From contig JAKEHU010000015.1 in assembly GCA_022614855.1 (NCBI GenBank), positions 1 through 44,286 on the forward strand: a stretch of 44,286 bases of DNA. The letters run 5' to 3'. Positions 6,556-16,305 of the stretch are shown here, piece after piece. Under the pieces are notes generated by a model. The model was given only the letters and a program-made list of their open reading frames with translations, was not told where the DNA came from and ran no database searches. The stretch comes from Chlamydiota bacterium. GTDB taxonomy: Bacteria > Chlamydiota > Chlamydiia > Chlamydiales > Rhabdochlamydiaceae. The translations under genes and the position numbers were made by a program. How positions within the stretch are numbered: the first letter of the stretch is position 1; each line of letters starts with the position of its first letter.

Positions 6556-7788
6556 ATGCGTATATCTTATTTTCCGGTCATTATGACCGGGAATCTTTTA
6601 TATCATTTTGATAGAGCACTTTTTGGCCTTCTTATCCCTTTTCTAGTACCTATTTTTTTCCCAGAAGTGGATCCAATTTATGGACTCATTTACATGTATG
6701 CAATTTCACCGCTAAGTCTTATTGCAAAACCAGTTGGAGCCATGATTTTCGGTTATTTAGGCGACCGGTTTGGAACACAAAAAATTTTATCTGTCACTCT
6801 TTTTGGAATGGCAATAAAAACTGGACTCATGGGTTTTCTCCCAACCTATGAACAAATAGGAGTATTTTCTCCTCTTCTTTTAGCATTTACCCGCTTAGCA
6901 GTGAGTTTTTTCTCAGCTGGAGAAACTACAGGAGGTGCGATTTCTCTATTTGAAAATAGCAATCCTCAAAAGAGAAATTTGATGAGCGCTCTTTTTGATG
7001 CTTCAGGGATTTTAGGCGTCCTACTTGCTTCTTGCTCGGTATGGGTTTTGCATTCTTACAAAGAGTTCTGGCGAATTCTTTTTTGGTGCGGAAGCATTAT
7101 CGGGGCAATTAGTTGGTTCATACGGAAATCTGTTATGCACGAGCTTCCTAAAAAAAGAGATCCATTACTACCGATGCGAATTCTATGGGAATATCGGAAA
7201 ATCGTTTTTGGAATTGCCCTCGTAGCCGGATTTTCCTACGCTAACTATTATCTAATCACCAATTTTATGAATGGGTTTTTGCCAATCATTAGTCCTATTA
7301 CAAAGGCAGAAGCAATTTCTTTGAATAGCCTTCTTTTGCTTTTAGATTTTTTCTTCTTACCTTTATTTGGTCTAGTTAGTTTAAAAATTAGAAAAGAAAC
7401 ACTGATTCTTATCTCAATTCTAGGAGGTGTATTGTTTAGTGCTCCTCTTTTTCTTTTTCTTAAAGAACCTACCCTTTTCAAAGCCGGCTTTATCAGAATT
7501 ATTCTTATGATCTTTGGGGTAGTATTAGCAGCCCCTTACCATGCTTGGGTATTCGAGAAAACCCCTGCTGACCATCGCTATCTAATCGGCGCTTTTAGTA
7601 CTACAATAGGAGGAAGACTATTCGGATCTCCAATTCTTCCAATTGGTCTATGGCTATATCATAAAACTGGCCTAATCATAGCTCCAACTTTCCCAGTTAT
7701 CCTGATAGGAATATGTTCATTTATCTTTTTTTTGAGAGAAGAATTTGTAAAATCCAAGCGTCCTGCTTTTACAACTTTGAAGAGCTAA
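6556..7788 (+). CDS. MFS transporter under TPP riboswitch control, probable thiamine or precursor importer
   Basis: A 410-residue polytopic protein with about 12 membrane helices. It resembles the metabolite:H+ symporter branch of the major facilitator superfamily (ProP-like): an N-terminal FDRALFGLLIPFLVPIFFP segment and the loop 2-3 motif GYLGDRFGTQKIL. The superfamily assignment comes from the sequence; the substrate is inferred from the TPP riboswitch directly upstream, whose P1 stem overlaps this gene's ribosome binding site AAGGAG seven bases before the ATG. No thiamine biosynthesis genes are visible nearby, which fits an importer. The downstream gene is convergent, so this is a single-gene unit. 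Import of HMP or another thiamine precursor is equally possible. Confidence 0.88.
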   Translation: MRISYFPVIMTGNLLYHFDRALFGLLIPFLVPIFFPEVDPIYGLIYMYAISPLSLIAKPVGAMIFGYLGDRFGTQKILSVTLFGMAIKTGLMGFLPTYEQIGVFSPLLLAFTRLAVSFFSAGETTGGAISLFENSNPQKRNLMSALFDASGILGVLLASCSVWVLHSYKEFWRILFWCGSIIGAISWFIRKSVMHELPKKRDPLLPMRILWEYRKIVFGIALVAGFSYANYYLITNFMNGFLPIISPITKAEAISLNSLLLLLDFFFLPLFGLVSLKIRKETLILISILGGVLFSAPLFLFLKEPTLFKAGFIRIILMIFGVVLAAPYHAWVFEKTPADHRYLIGAFSTTIGGRLFGSPILPIGLWLYHKTGLIIAPTFPVILIGICSFIFFLREEFVKSKRPAFTTLKS

Positions 7789-7793
7789 TGATG

Positions 7794-8552
7794 CTATGTT
7801 GATAAATTATAATAGTAATCTCTATCAATTGAAGGTTTGCAGTTAAAATCTCGTTGTACCCGTTTTTCAGAATCTAGATATTCTCCTACATGCGTATAGA
7901 GTTTGATGGCTTTTAAACCAATTTGACCAGAAACATAACCAGATTGGTCATGCAATTTTACTGAGCTTTTTGGATCGGATGTAAGAGTGTCATAGATTGC
8001 ACAGTGTAAAAGAAGGTAGCCAAAGCCACGTCCGCAATATTTCTCCATAACTTCAATATAATTTATTTCATATAAGTTGGTTTTACGTTTGAGTTTTTCA
8101 TTGAATGCAGTAAATAGCTGTTCCAGGCTCAAATTTGGCTTTCGAACTAGTAATGGATTTTTTACAACTCGCACAAAACCGATGAGAGGCGAACTGCAAT
8201 CATCCGGATTTTCTCGCAGTTCATAAATTCTAAGCTCTTCCACAAGTCCACCAAATGATGGAGTTGTTTTAAGAAATCCGTAAAATGAATTTTCCTGATT
8301 GGTTAGCAAACGATAAGCACCCATTGAAACTTCTCCTGCTTCAACGTGAGATTTTTTAAAGACAAACTTTCCTAGCTCATGTCTATTTTGTACGAGAAAA
8401 TCTAAAGTCTCATTTTTACCGATAGGTAATGAGGCGGTGAGCATAGAGAAAAATTTACGATAATTGCGGTCTTCCATAGTAAGTTCAAAGTCTTGCATTA
8501 AGTTGAACTGGGTAGGAGTATCAATAAAATAGGGTTGGATAGATGGTGTCAT
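7794..8552 (-). CDS. GNAT-like N-acetyltransferase-fold protein
   Basis: A protein of 252 residues with no signal peptide. Near residue 170 the strand-loop-helix YIEVMEKYCGRGFGYLLLHC matches GNAT motif A, where R/Q-x-x-G-x-G/A binds acetyl-CoA pyrophosphate (here CGRGFG). An upstream strand IGFVRVVKN fits the preceding GNAT beta strand. The N-terminal 100 residues are not recognised. It is convergent with the MFS gene (five bases apart) and lies downstream of the autotransporters on the same strand, separated by a 123-base AT-rich spacer. Substrate unknown; the GNAT assignment rests on one motif. Confidence 0.72.
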   Translation of the reverse strand: MTPSIQPYFIDTPTQFNLMQDFELTMEDRNYRKFFSMLTASLPIGKNETLDFLVQNRHELGKFVFKKSHVEAGEVSMGAYRLLTNQENSFYGFLKTTPSFGGLVEELRIYELRENPDDCSSPLIGFVRVVKNPLLVRKPNLSLEQLFTAFNEKLKRKTNLYEINYIEVMEKYCGRGFGYLLLHCAIYDTLTSDPKSSVKLHDQSGYVSGQIGLKAIKLYTHVGEYLDSEKRVQRDFNCKPSIDRDYYYNLST

Positions 8553-8675
8553 ATTGTTACATTATTATATTAAAATTAGTTTTTTTATTGTATTAAAATA
8601 AATTTCTATTTTAAATGATAATTATGCTATTTCTTATTAAGAATAAGATATTTATGAATAAATTAAGGATTTAAT

Positions 8676-11600
8676 TTAAAATTCATAAGCAAATTGTAAG
8701 TAAAGCGAATGGTCTTGGAAATGTTTTTGGAATTTTCCTTGATAGAGAAGGGAAAGTTTTGAACAAGAATCGTTCATTATCGCATGAAAACCTCCATTTG
8801 CACCTAAAAGAGAGCGAGAAGGGTAAAGACCTTTTACATCGAGAGGGCATCCTTGAAAAGTAGCTTTCTCTTTTTTACCAGCAAGCCGATCTTCCCAGAT
8901 ATAGCTGGCTCCCATAAAAGGGGTAAATTCTCCTTTGGGACCACTAATGCAATACGACAAATCAACACCTCCTTCGCCAATGAGAAGAATTGAATCTTTT
9001 TTCTTTATACGCAAATTCAGGCTTTTGGCTCCTTTTTCTTTAAAACTATTTTCATAAAGATATAAGAAATCCAAACTGGCAAATGGAGAAAAAGTAAAGG
9101 ATCTGATACGACCCATCAATCCTGCTTTGAGATGGGCAGAGGCTTCGGCTCCACTGTGATGGCTATGGGCGGTGCGATGGATAGGTTGAGTGGGGGTTCC
9201 AAAATGGATTTTTCGATCGACTTCGTACCAATTATAAGCTCCAAGAAAAATAGATTGAAGATAAAGGCGTCTATTTCTCAGCTGAGAATAAAGTGCGCCG
9301 TAAGCTGAATGGATATTGGCTACTCCTCTAGAGCGTTTCCAACGAAGATGGCTGTAGGTATATCCTGCTCCAGCTCCTAGTGAAAAATTGGAAGTAAAAG
9401 AATGGTCTACTCCGAACAGTGCTCCTGGAGAATTAGAATGAAATCCCGGTTCTTGTTTCAGACTCTTTTGCTTTGAAAAACCTCCGAAAGGAGTAATCCA
9501 TAGAGAAGTCTGAGAAGGGCATTTAGAGAGACAAGTATAGAGGATTTTATCAAGTTTTTGGAAAATGGCATTTCTCACGTATAAAGTATCATTTTCCTGA
9601 GAGGCTGCTAATGATGTGAAAGCCGAAGGTTGCAGTTGCAACAAGGCTTCTTCTACCTCTTTCAAATTGGGAAGCATGCGTAGAGCACCGACTACCATTC
9701 CTAAATCGCTATCGCTGGTTGGGTCTAAAAAATCAAGGCAAAATGCAACTTCTCCACCATTGCCATCTTTAAAAAAATCTGTGAAATTTAAAATTAAAAG
9801 CTGCAGTAGTACTTCTGTTGGAGTGTAAACAACATTTGGCAAAAAAAGCGGAAGGGGATTTGTCACTGTAGAAAAGGTTCCTGTTACTCCTCCTGTGGTT
9901 GTAACAATGGTATAGGAAAAAAATGGGACGAGATAATTGCCAGAAATAGGAATCAACTCAAAAGTAGCTCCAGGATTAATGGTATACGTTCCGGTAATAT
10001 CAACTAGGTCGTTGGATGTGGGGCTAATTTCAATCCTCAAGGTAGAGCCAGTGGCTTGTATTACATCGCCGATAATTACCAACGTATCGATGCTATTGCC
10101 AGGCGATAAAATTCCATTTACTGTAATGTTTTTGGAAATAGGCCCCATACCTCCTAAAGTCGCTCCTGCATTAACGATGAGAGCGCCTGCACCCCCTAAA
10201 CTGTTATTGACGAGAAGAGAGCCAGCAGCAACAGTAGCAACTCCTCCTATGCTATTTGTATTTGTAAGAGAGAGGGACCCAGATCCTTGTTTGACAAATG
10301 TCCCAGTACCACTCATCATTCCCGCATAAGTTCCTGTAAAATTTTGATCGAAGACAAGATTGGAGTTGTTGACAATATTTCCCACAAGGCTATTGCTATG
10401 GCCTTGAAGAGTTCCTGCAGTGATCGTGATGCCACCTGCATAGGTGTTTGTTCCAGTGAGTTCTAATGTGCCAGCCCCGATTTTAGTGATCCCACCATTG
10501 CTGGTAACACCTGTAATCAACATATCGCTAGAAGCAGTTCCGTTAGCAATATTAAATGTAGTGACAAGGCCACCCAAATTGAGATTGCTATCTATTGTTG
10601 CTGTACCATTATTCGCATTATCAAAGACCACAGTTCCCCCACCAGTAAGCATGACAGTTCCAGGAGTTGGAATTGTCGTATTTCGCATGGTCAGAGGTGT
10701 GACCGCGCTTGTTAAGGTAAGAACAGCTCCTCCAAGCGTGCAACTCCCTCCATTAAATGTGTAGCTCGTAATGGTTTCACTATTGCCATTCATCGTAAAA
10801 GCACCGCTGGATTCAGTTACAGTTGCAGTGTTTGCAATCTGGTTGGCTTGCGACCAGAAAAGTGTGCCACCAGAAATTTGAACGTTTCCCACTACTGCTG
10901 TACCACCGCCTGATTTATTGAGATTCAATGTCCCGCCATTAAGAGTCGTCAATCCTGTATAGGTATTAGAAAGCGCTCCAGAGTATTCCAACGTTCCACC
11001 GCCGATGAGGGTGATGGCGTTTGCTCCGGAGATAATATTGGTTGAATTCACAATGGTAGCTCCATTGACTTGAATGGTTACATCACTGGCAACTTCCGCT
11101 CCTCCAACCCATCCTATCTGAATAGGGCCAGACAGAGTGTTGCTTCCACCAACATTATGAAGAGCTCCTGCACCGGCTACTCCTGCACCATTTAAACGAA
11201 GGGTCTTGATCAAATTAATGCTATTTTGCACTTCAAGGGTTGCGCCTCCAAGCACAAATGTTCCGCTATTTGTACCTGCTACTCCTAGACCACTTCCATT
11301 TTGTACATTGATCATTCCACCTGATATAAATGTGCGGGAAACGTGCGTACTTGCACCACTCATGGTAAGAGTAGAAGAGCCGCTTTTTAGAAATCGATTC
11401 CCTGCATTTGGAGCGAAAGAAGCACTAGCATTTCCTCCAGAAATTGCTCCCGAAAAAGTGGTACTCAAAGTGCCAAGTACATCAATGAAATTTTGGGCTC
11501 CTGCTCCTACGCTCATGCTTACTGCACCACTTCCTTGTACTGAAGTGAGTCGTACATTTTGGTTGTTGGCCTGGAAAAGTGTTCCATCGGAATTGATCGC

Positions 11601-12251
11601 CATGCCAAGCGCATTTGGAGCTGTGATGGAGTCATTAATTCTGAGTAGTGCAGCTGGAGCAATTCCATCGCCAATTGTGACAGCGCTAACTGCAGGAATA
11701 GCTCCATTGGTTTGGTAGTTGACATTGCCAGCATTGATCAGGGTTGCTCCCAGATAGGAATTAGCACCAGAAGATAAGACAAGGGCACCTGCGCCGGCAC
11801 CTATTTTTGTTAGGCCACCTGCTCCTGAGATACCTCCGGAGATAGTGAAATTTGCAGTAGTCGTATGTGACATGACAAGGGTATCATTTAAAGCAACACC
11901 ACAGGAAATGGTGTGGGCCCCATTCCCGTTCACATTTGTCACGCTAAGACTTGCAGTACCTGCGCTCACATCATAGAACAGAGTATTTGCTCCAGATGCA
12001 ATGCTATAGTTGTTGTTATCATCAAAGTTGTGAATCCCAATTGTAATATTTTGTCCCAGTGTAACCGTTCTATTGGCAGTAATGATGTTCAACATATTTG
12101 CCTGGGCATCAATGGCATTTGGGAAAATGACGGGAGCTGTCCAGTTGCCATTGACATTCCAATTGCCATTGGCATTTAAATTCCATGTAGCAGCAAAAAG
12201 GCTGGATCCAAAGGGAATGCTAATACAAATAAAAATTCTTAAAATTGCCAT
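8676..12251 (-). CDS. Autotransporter (type V) with beta-strand-repeat passenger
   Basis: A protein of 1191 residues. Residues 1-20 are a Sec signal peptide ending near SLFA-ATW. Residues about 20-830 are a Gly/Asn/Thr/Ser-rich passenger with autotransporter-associated beta-strand repeats such as GGLTKIGAGAGALVLSSGAN, GGGTLEYSGALSNTYTG and GGITKIGAGTLELTGTNTYA, closing with a junction-like stretch LGGAGALIVNAGATLGGMG. The last 280 or so residues (from SLWITPFGGFSKQ) form the translocating outer-membrane barrel, ending LYLQFAYEF with the terminal Phe needed for barrel assembly. It probably acts as an adhesin. The start overlaps the end of the upstream autotransporter by 13 bases. The barrels of the two are clearly related, so they are tandem paralogs. 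Confidence 0.93.
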   Translation of the reverse strand: MAILRIFICISIPFGSSLFAATWNLNANGNWNVNGNWTAPVIFPNAIDAQANMLNIITANRTVTLGQNITIGIHNFDDNNNYSIASGANTLFYDVSAGTASLSVTNVNGNGAHTISCGVALNDTLVMSHTTTANFTISGGISGAGGLTKIGAGAGALVLSSGANSYLGATLINAGNVNYQTNGAIPAVSAVTIGDGIAPAALLRINDSITAPNALGMAINSDGTLFQANNQNVRLTSVQGSGAVSMSVGAGAQNFIDVLGTLSTTFSGAISGGNASASFAPNAGNRFLKSGSSTLTMSGASTHVSRTFISGGMINVQNGSGLGVAGTNSGTFVLGGATLEVQNSINLIKTLRLNGAGVAGAGALHNVGGSNTLSGPIQIGWVGGAEVASDVTIQVNGATIVNSTNIISGANAITLIGGGTLEYSGALSNTYTGLTTLNGGTLNLNKSGGGTAVVGNVQISGGTLFWSQANQIANTATVTESSGAFTMNGNSETITSYTFNGGSCTLGGAVLTLTSAVTPLTMRNTTIPTPGTVMLTGGGTVVFDNANNGTATIDSNLNLGGLVTTFNIANGTASSDMLITGVTSNGGITKIGAGTLELTGTNTYAGGITITAGTLQGHSNSLVGNIVNNSNLVFDQNFTGTYAGMMSGTGTFVKQGSGSLSLTNTNSIGGVATVAAGSLLVNNSLGGAGALIVNAGATLGGMGPISKNITVNGILSPGNSIDTLVIIGDVIQATGSTLRIEISPTSNDLVDITGTYTINPGATFELIPISGNYLVPFFSYTIVTTTGGVTGTFSTVTNPLPLFLPNVVYTPTEVLLQLLILNFTDFFKDGNGGEVAFCLDFLDPTSDSDLGMVVGALRMLPNLKEVEEALLQLQPSAFTSLAASQENDTLYVRNAIFQKLDKILYTCLSKCPSQTSLWITPFGGFSKQKSLKQEPGFHSNSPGALFGVDHSFTSNFSLGAGAGYTYSHLRWKRSRGVANIHSAYGALYSQLRNRRLYLQSIFLGAYNWYEVDRKIHFGTPTQPIHRTAHSHHSGAEASAHLKAGLMGRIRSFTFSPFASLDFLYLYENSFKEKGAKSLNLRIKKKDSILLIGEGGVDLSYCISGPKGEFTPFMGASYIWEDRLAGKKEKATFQGCPLDVKGLYPSRSLLGANGGFHAIMNDSCSKLSLLYQGKFQKHFQDHSLYLQFAYEF

Positions 12252-14481
12252 CTTAAATTCAAATTCAGTTCTTGCTCAATTCGCTTGTTTGCAAATTCTC
12301 CTTTATATCCAAAAGAGAAAAAAAACATATCACCGCCTACAAAACCAAGATCAAAAGAAAAAGCCCCTGCAACAAAAGCATGATCGCCGGTTTTTACGGT
12401 GAAATTTTCTGGAAGTCCAGCAAACCGGCTTTTTATCTTGGTACCAGAGGGGTTGGAAAAATAGATAACACTGATGGTTCCTTCTGGAATAAGAACCCCG
12501 TGGGCAGTGCAAAACTCTCTGCGAATTCTTAATCCTGACTCTGTACGAAAGAGATGGTCACTGTGGGATCTCACATCTAAATCAAGAGCGTTTGCTCCAT
12601 GTTCTTTAAAATCACTATAGAAAAGAGAAAAATATTTACCTGATGCATAGGGATAAATTTTTACCGATCGATAACAAAATAGATAAGAAACGCCAAGATG
12701 TTCCATGACTCCCCACCAATGTTGTTTACTTTTTGCTGTGCGATCTACAATAGGAAAATCAATGTTTCGTTTGCAATGGGAATGAAAAAAGTTGCCCAAA
12801 ATCGCAAAATCAAAAGAAAAATGGTTGATATTCCAATCTCCATAGCCTCCGAGATAATAGGTACTCATATTTGTTTTACCAGCATGATTTTTCCAATTTA
12901 AATCAGTATAGGTATATCCCGCTGCTGTTCCCAAAAAAAGATTCTTATATACTCGTCCATCCATGCCAAGCAGGGCTCCTCCCGTTAATGTTTTAAAACC
13001 GCGGAGGCGACTTGCCTTATCTTGGAGAATATTATTTCCCAATTCTGAAAACCAGATGGCGAAAGGTTTGTCATCTGGGCAACAAGTAGGGGAGCAGGAA
13101 AAAGCTTTACTATTCCTTCCACAAAAAGAAAAGTGTTGGTTGACCATTGTAGAAACAATTTGACTCCCTAAAGTTGCATGGTTCCAGCTCCAAGCTCCAA
13201 AAAGTCCAGGGTGAAGCTGATCAAGGGCTTCTTGCAGTTTATCCTCAGTAAAACCAGTTAAATCGAGATTATTTAACGCAGTAATGATCGGACCAAAACT
13301 ACTTGTTGGAGAAATATCCGCTCTTTCAAGAATCGAGCGAATTACGCTTCCATTGCCGCTGATAAATGCATTGGGAACTCCAATTGTGTTTTGTTGAAGA
13401 ATGATCTTCGCTAATTGTGGAAAATATTCTACAGAAAATGCGAGACCGTTTGATGCAATAATTTGAGAAAAAGTTCCATTTATAAGGCCTCCTGTTGTGA
13501 GAAAGAAAAATTGCGCTCCTTTAAAATACATTCCAGGAGTAGGAATAAGGAGAAGAGTACCATCGATAGAAGCATATTTCCTACTTCCAAAAGATCTGTG
13601 CTACCAGGAGGCTGGATTTCGATTTCTAGCCTACCTGTGGGTGTTTGCACATAGTCGCCCGCAACAACCATTGTTCCAATGGGAAGCCCAGGCCTTACCG
13701 CTCCAGAATTCACTAAATCAGAGAGAGTAGGTGTTCCTTTTAAAGCTCCCAGTGGGTTGACAATCACTGGTTCACCCAAAGACCCATCAAGGATCAATTC
13801 TCCTTCATCAACTACTATGTCCAACGCAATGGTAGGAATCGTGGCTAAGCTAAGAGAAATTGTTCCAGGTCCTCGTTTAAAAATATTAGAAGCGCCGTCG
13901 ATTTCCATATGCGATATACCAGGAAGATCGGATGAAAGAATGGTTCCACTCCCATCTTCAAAAAAGATGTCCAGCCCAACATTAGGTGGTACACGCGAAA
14001 AAGAGGTGTTGTGAGCAGTTACCATTCCATCTTGTTCAACCGACACTGCTCCGACATTGACCTCAGTATTACAATGGCAAAAACTAAAATGGGAAAGAGA
14101 GACATCTGTTCCTGTGCTCACAAGTAATGCAGATCCAGCTACACTCGAATTAGAATCTTGAACATTGAGATCATGAATTGTGACTGTGCCTCCCGTCACA
14201 GTAAACACATGGTAAATTGAATCTCCATCAATTGTGACTGCCCTGGATGGAGGACCAAAAATGGAAAGATTGGCTGTAATAGAAGGAAGAGAAGATTGCA
14301 AAAGAATCGTCCCTGAAAGAGAGGAGTCAAAAGTAATGACATCATTTGCTGCAGCATTGTTCAATGCTTCGCGCAGAGTGTTGGATCCACTATCATTTAA
14401 AGAAGTGACGATAAATTCCTGCGCGTGAACTATGATTGAAGAAAAAAAAATTTGGATTAGAAGATAGATTAGAATAATCAA
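12239..14481 (-). pseudogene. Autotransporter split by a one-base frameshift
   Basis: Two overlapping frames together encode one autotransporter of about 747 residues. The first (from TTG 14481) has a signal peptide ending near VHA-QEF, a VTSLNDSGSNTLREALNNA start typical of beta-helix surface proteins, and reads to STDLLEVGN. There it shifts at about 13576. The second frame reads YASIDGTLLLIPTPGMYFKG and continues to a complete barrel ending LNLNLRWQF. Adding one base in GGAAATATG near 13576-13579 restores a single frame. No classic slippery heptamer is present, so mutation, phase variation or sequencing error is more likely than programmed frameshifting. The TTG start is the only candidate I see, and no Shine-Dalgarno sequence precedes it. 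Confidence 0.85.
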
Positions 14482-14510
14482 GGGATTAAATAAAAAGTTG
14501 TGTAAGTAAG

Positions 14511-14537
14511 ATTATAATTTATAAAAAAAATGCGCAA
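14511..14537 (-). promoter_or_regulatory. Predicted promoter of the autotransporter pair
   Basis: On the minus strand a perfect TATAAT (14516-14511) has TTGCGC (14537-14532) 15 bases upstream. The -10 is strong, the -35 weak and its spacing short. Transcription would start near 14504, about 23 bases before the TTG start of the upstream autotransporter. Confidence 0.4.
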
Positions 14538-14549
14538 GAATTTTAAAGA

Positions 14550-14858
14550 TTATGCTGAGTGCTTTAAATTATCAATATCGCGCTGGACTTTGTTGCGGTT
14601 TTGATCAGTGGGATTATCGAGATAATTTTGGTAGTCTTGGGCGAGCTTATCTTTTAATTTCATTAGCTCTTTGTTCATCAATGCACTGACAGCATCTTGG
14701 ATTGCTTCTAAGGACTCATTTGCAGATTTTTCATACTGCTCTTTTTGCTCTAGGAATTTAGAGGTTTGAATACCTTTAAAATCCTTTTCAAAGATTTGAA
14801 CCCCTCTTTTGACTTCTGCGCGATAGGCAGCGCTGTCACCAGGTTTTTCTACTTCCAT
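14550..14858 (-). CDS. Small coiled-coil hypothetical protein
   Basis: A protein of 102 residues starting MEVEKPGDSAAYRAEVKRGV. It is highly charged, almost wholly helical, with heptad-like stretches in the middle (KEQYEKSANESLEAIQDAVS), and has no signal peptide. It is divergent from the outer-membrane protein at 14910 (51 bases apart) and upstream of the autotransporters on the same strand. Size and composition would suit a chaperone or a secreted helical protein, but no family is recognised. The real-gene call rests on a clean frame, intergenic position and plausible codon use. Confidence 0.65.
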   Translation of the reverse strand: MEVEKPGDSAAYRAEVKRGVQIFEKDFKGIQTSKFLEQKEQYEKSANESLEAIQDAVSALMNKELMKLKDKLAQDYQNYLDNPTDQNRNKVQRDIDNLKHSA

Positions 14859-14909
14859 AATTCACCAATATGTTTTATTTATAACTAACAAAAAGAGAAA
14901 AATCTGGCA

Positions 14910-15947
14910 ATGGCCTTGAAGTTAAATTTATTTGCCCTATCTTTTTTTTGTATTTCTGTTAGTTTTTTGTATGGACAAGAAGAGGTAGAAATTAAGTCTC
15001 CTGAGGAGATTCAGCAAGAGCTCGACCAGGCTCAGCGCGATTTTGAAATTGCACAAAAGATGTTCATTCCCTGGTATACGGGCCCTCTCATCACTGGTTC
15101 TGCAAACAATGTGCCAGCTGGGAGATACAACATTCAGCCCTATCTTTTTTTCAACGAGACTTATGCGAGGTACAATGGCAATCGCAAATCGGTCGATATT
15201 CCCAATATCTTTACCTTTAACCCTCTGGTAGTTTTACAAAGGGGGTTGACCAGTTGGCTCGATATTACTCTAGTTCCGCAGGCTTTCTTTCGCTGGAGTC
15301 AACACAAATCAACGCAGCAATTTGGGGATACTGCAGTTACTTTTGGATTGCAAGCCCTAACACAAACACCCTACGCTCCCTCTATTCGATTCACAATAGG
15401 AGAAAATTTTCCCTCAGGAAAATACAAGCGTCTCAATCCCAATAAAAATGGCATCGATGGAGTTGGCGCAGGGGTCTATTCAACAGTCTTTGGAATTAAT
15501 TTGAATAAGATCATTTGGCAATTTCCACTCCATCCGATCAGTTTGCGATTTTCTGGAACTTACCAAGTACCAAATAATCGAGCACCAGTCAGGGGATTTA
15601 ATGCCTACGGCGGAGGATTTGGCACAAAGGGAAGAGTCAAAGCGGGTCAAGTATTGAATTTAGACGTAGGAGTAGAGGTTAGCCTCACACAAAGATGGGT
15701 TTTGGCAACAGACTTTGTCTATACCTATTCATGGAAAAGTACCTTCTCAGGAAATCCCGGCATTTCTCCTCTTGGACTTCTCGCTGCAAATGGGGCTCCT
15801 TCTTCTGACCAGTTTTCCATTGCTCCCGCTATTGAATACAACGTGAGCGAAAAAGGAGGCTTTATCGGAGGAGTCTGGTTCACTCTCACCGGTAGAAATA
15901 GCTCCAACTTCATCGCACTCGTCCTCTCCTATACATATTTATTTTAA
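14910..15947 (+). CDS. Predicted outer-membrane beta-barrel protein
   Basis: A protein of 345 residues. A signal peptide (MALKLNLFALSFFCISVSFL, cleavage near YGQ) is followed by a short charged helix (residues 25-50), then alternating amphipathic strands rich in aromatic residues, such as YNIQPYLFFNETYARYN, SIRFTIGENFPSG and GGVWFTLTGRNSSNFIALVL. It ends SYTYLF with a terminal Phe, as in barrels assembled by BamA. The pattern resembles putative outer-membrane proteins related to the phenol-degradation MetA family. It may be a porin or surface structural protein. Function and ligand unknown. Confidence 0.8.
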   Translation: MALKLNLFALSFFCISVSFLYGQEEVEIKSPEEIQQELDQAQRDFEIAQKMFIPWYTGPLITGSANNVPAGRYNIQPYLFFNETYARYNGNRKSVDIPNIFTFNPLVVLQRGLTSWLDITLVPQAFFRWSQHKSTQQFGDTAVTFGLQALTQTPYAPSIRFTIGENFPSGKYKRLNPNKNGIDGVGAGVYSTVFGINLNKIIWQFPLHPISLRFSGTYQVPNNRAPVRGFNAYGGGFGTKGRVKAGQVLNLDVGVEVSLTQRWVLATDFVYTYSWKSTFSGNPGISPLGLLAANGAPSSDQFSIAPAIEYNVSEKGGFIGGVWFTLTGRNSSNFIALVLSYTYLF

Positions 15948-15972
15948 CAAAAGATTTTCGTGACTTAAACAT

Positions 15973-16000
15973 TGTATTTATGTAATAGTACATAGATACA
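15973..16000 (+). promoter_or_regulatory. Dyad-symmetric operator candidate upstream of trpR
   Basis: Two concentric inverted repeats share one centre: outer arms TGTAT (15973-15977) and ATACA (15996-16000), and inner arms TATGTA (15979-15984) and TACATA (15989-15994) around ATAG. The inner half carries TAGTAC, which recalls trp operator half sites. The dyad lies 18 bases before the trpR start, where a repressor would block transcription. TrpR autoregulation is the natural reading but is an inference. Confidence 0.5.
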
Positions 16001-16017
16001 TTTTTTTAGAGGGAATT

Positions 16018-16305
16018 ATGCAAAAAAGTGAAACCAAATCCGAAGAAGGCTGGTGGCGATTTATCAGCCATCTTTCTTCTCTTAAGAAGAGGGGAAATGT
16101 TGAGCTTTTCTTGGATCTGTTTTTAACACATGAAGAGAGACATGACTTGGGATTGCGCTATCTCATCATTGAAGAGCTGATCAAAAAGAAAAAGACACAA
16201 AGAGAGATCGCCAAAGAGCTCGACATCAGCATCGGGAAAATTACTAGAGGATCAAATGCACTGAAAAGTGCACCATCAAACCTAAGGAGGATTCTAACAA
16301 AATAA
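16018..16305 (+). CDS. trpR: Trp operon repressor
   Basis: A 95-residue helical DNA-binding protein that represses target promoters when tryptophan is bound. The signature QREIAKELDISIGKITRGSN followed by ALKSAPSNLRR matches the TrpR helix-turn-helix and tryptophan-pocket region. HEERHDLGLRYLIIEELI matches the dimer core. Length is normal. AGAGGGA lies just before the ATG, and a 28-base dyad covers the upstream region. No trp structural gene is in the window; the next gene on the strand (16355) is unknown and is reached through a terminator-like hairpin. Chlamydiae that carry TrpR use it with tryptophan salvage genes, so targets elsewhere are expected. Confidence 0.95.
   Translation: MQKSETKSEEGWWRFISHLSSLKKRGNVELFLDLFLTHEERHDLGLRYLIIEELIKKKKTQREIAKELDISIGKITRGSNALKSAPSNLRRILTK

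Noticed and set aside
9616-11718. Open frames on the plus strand opposite the autotransporter passenger (for example 11206-11718)
   Set aside because: They are shadows of the low-complexity Gly/Asn/Thr repeats on the other strand; they have no ribosome binding sites and Pro/Val/Leu-rich nonsense composition.
13570-13585. Programmed ribosomal frameshift in the upstream autotransporter
   Set aside because: The junction GGAAATATG has no classic slippery heptamer and I see no stimulatory structure; a simple one-base loss explains it.
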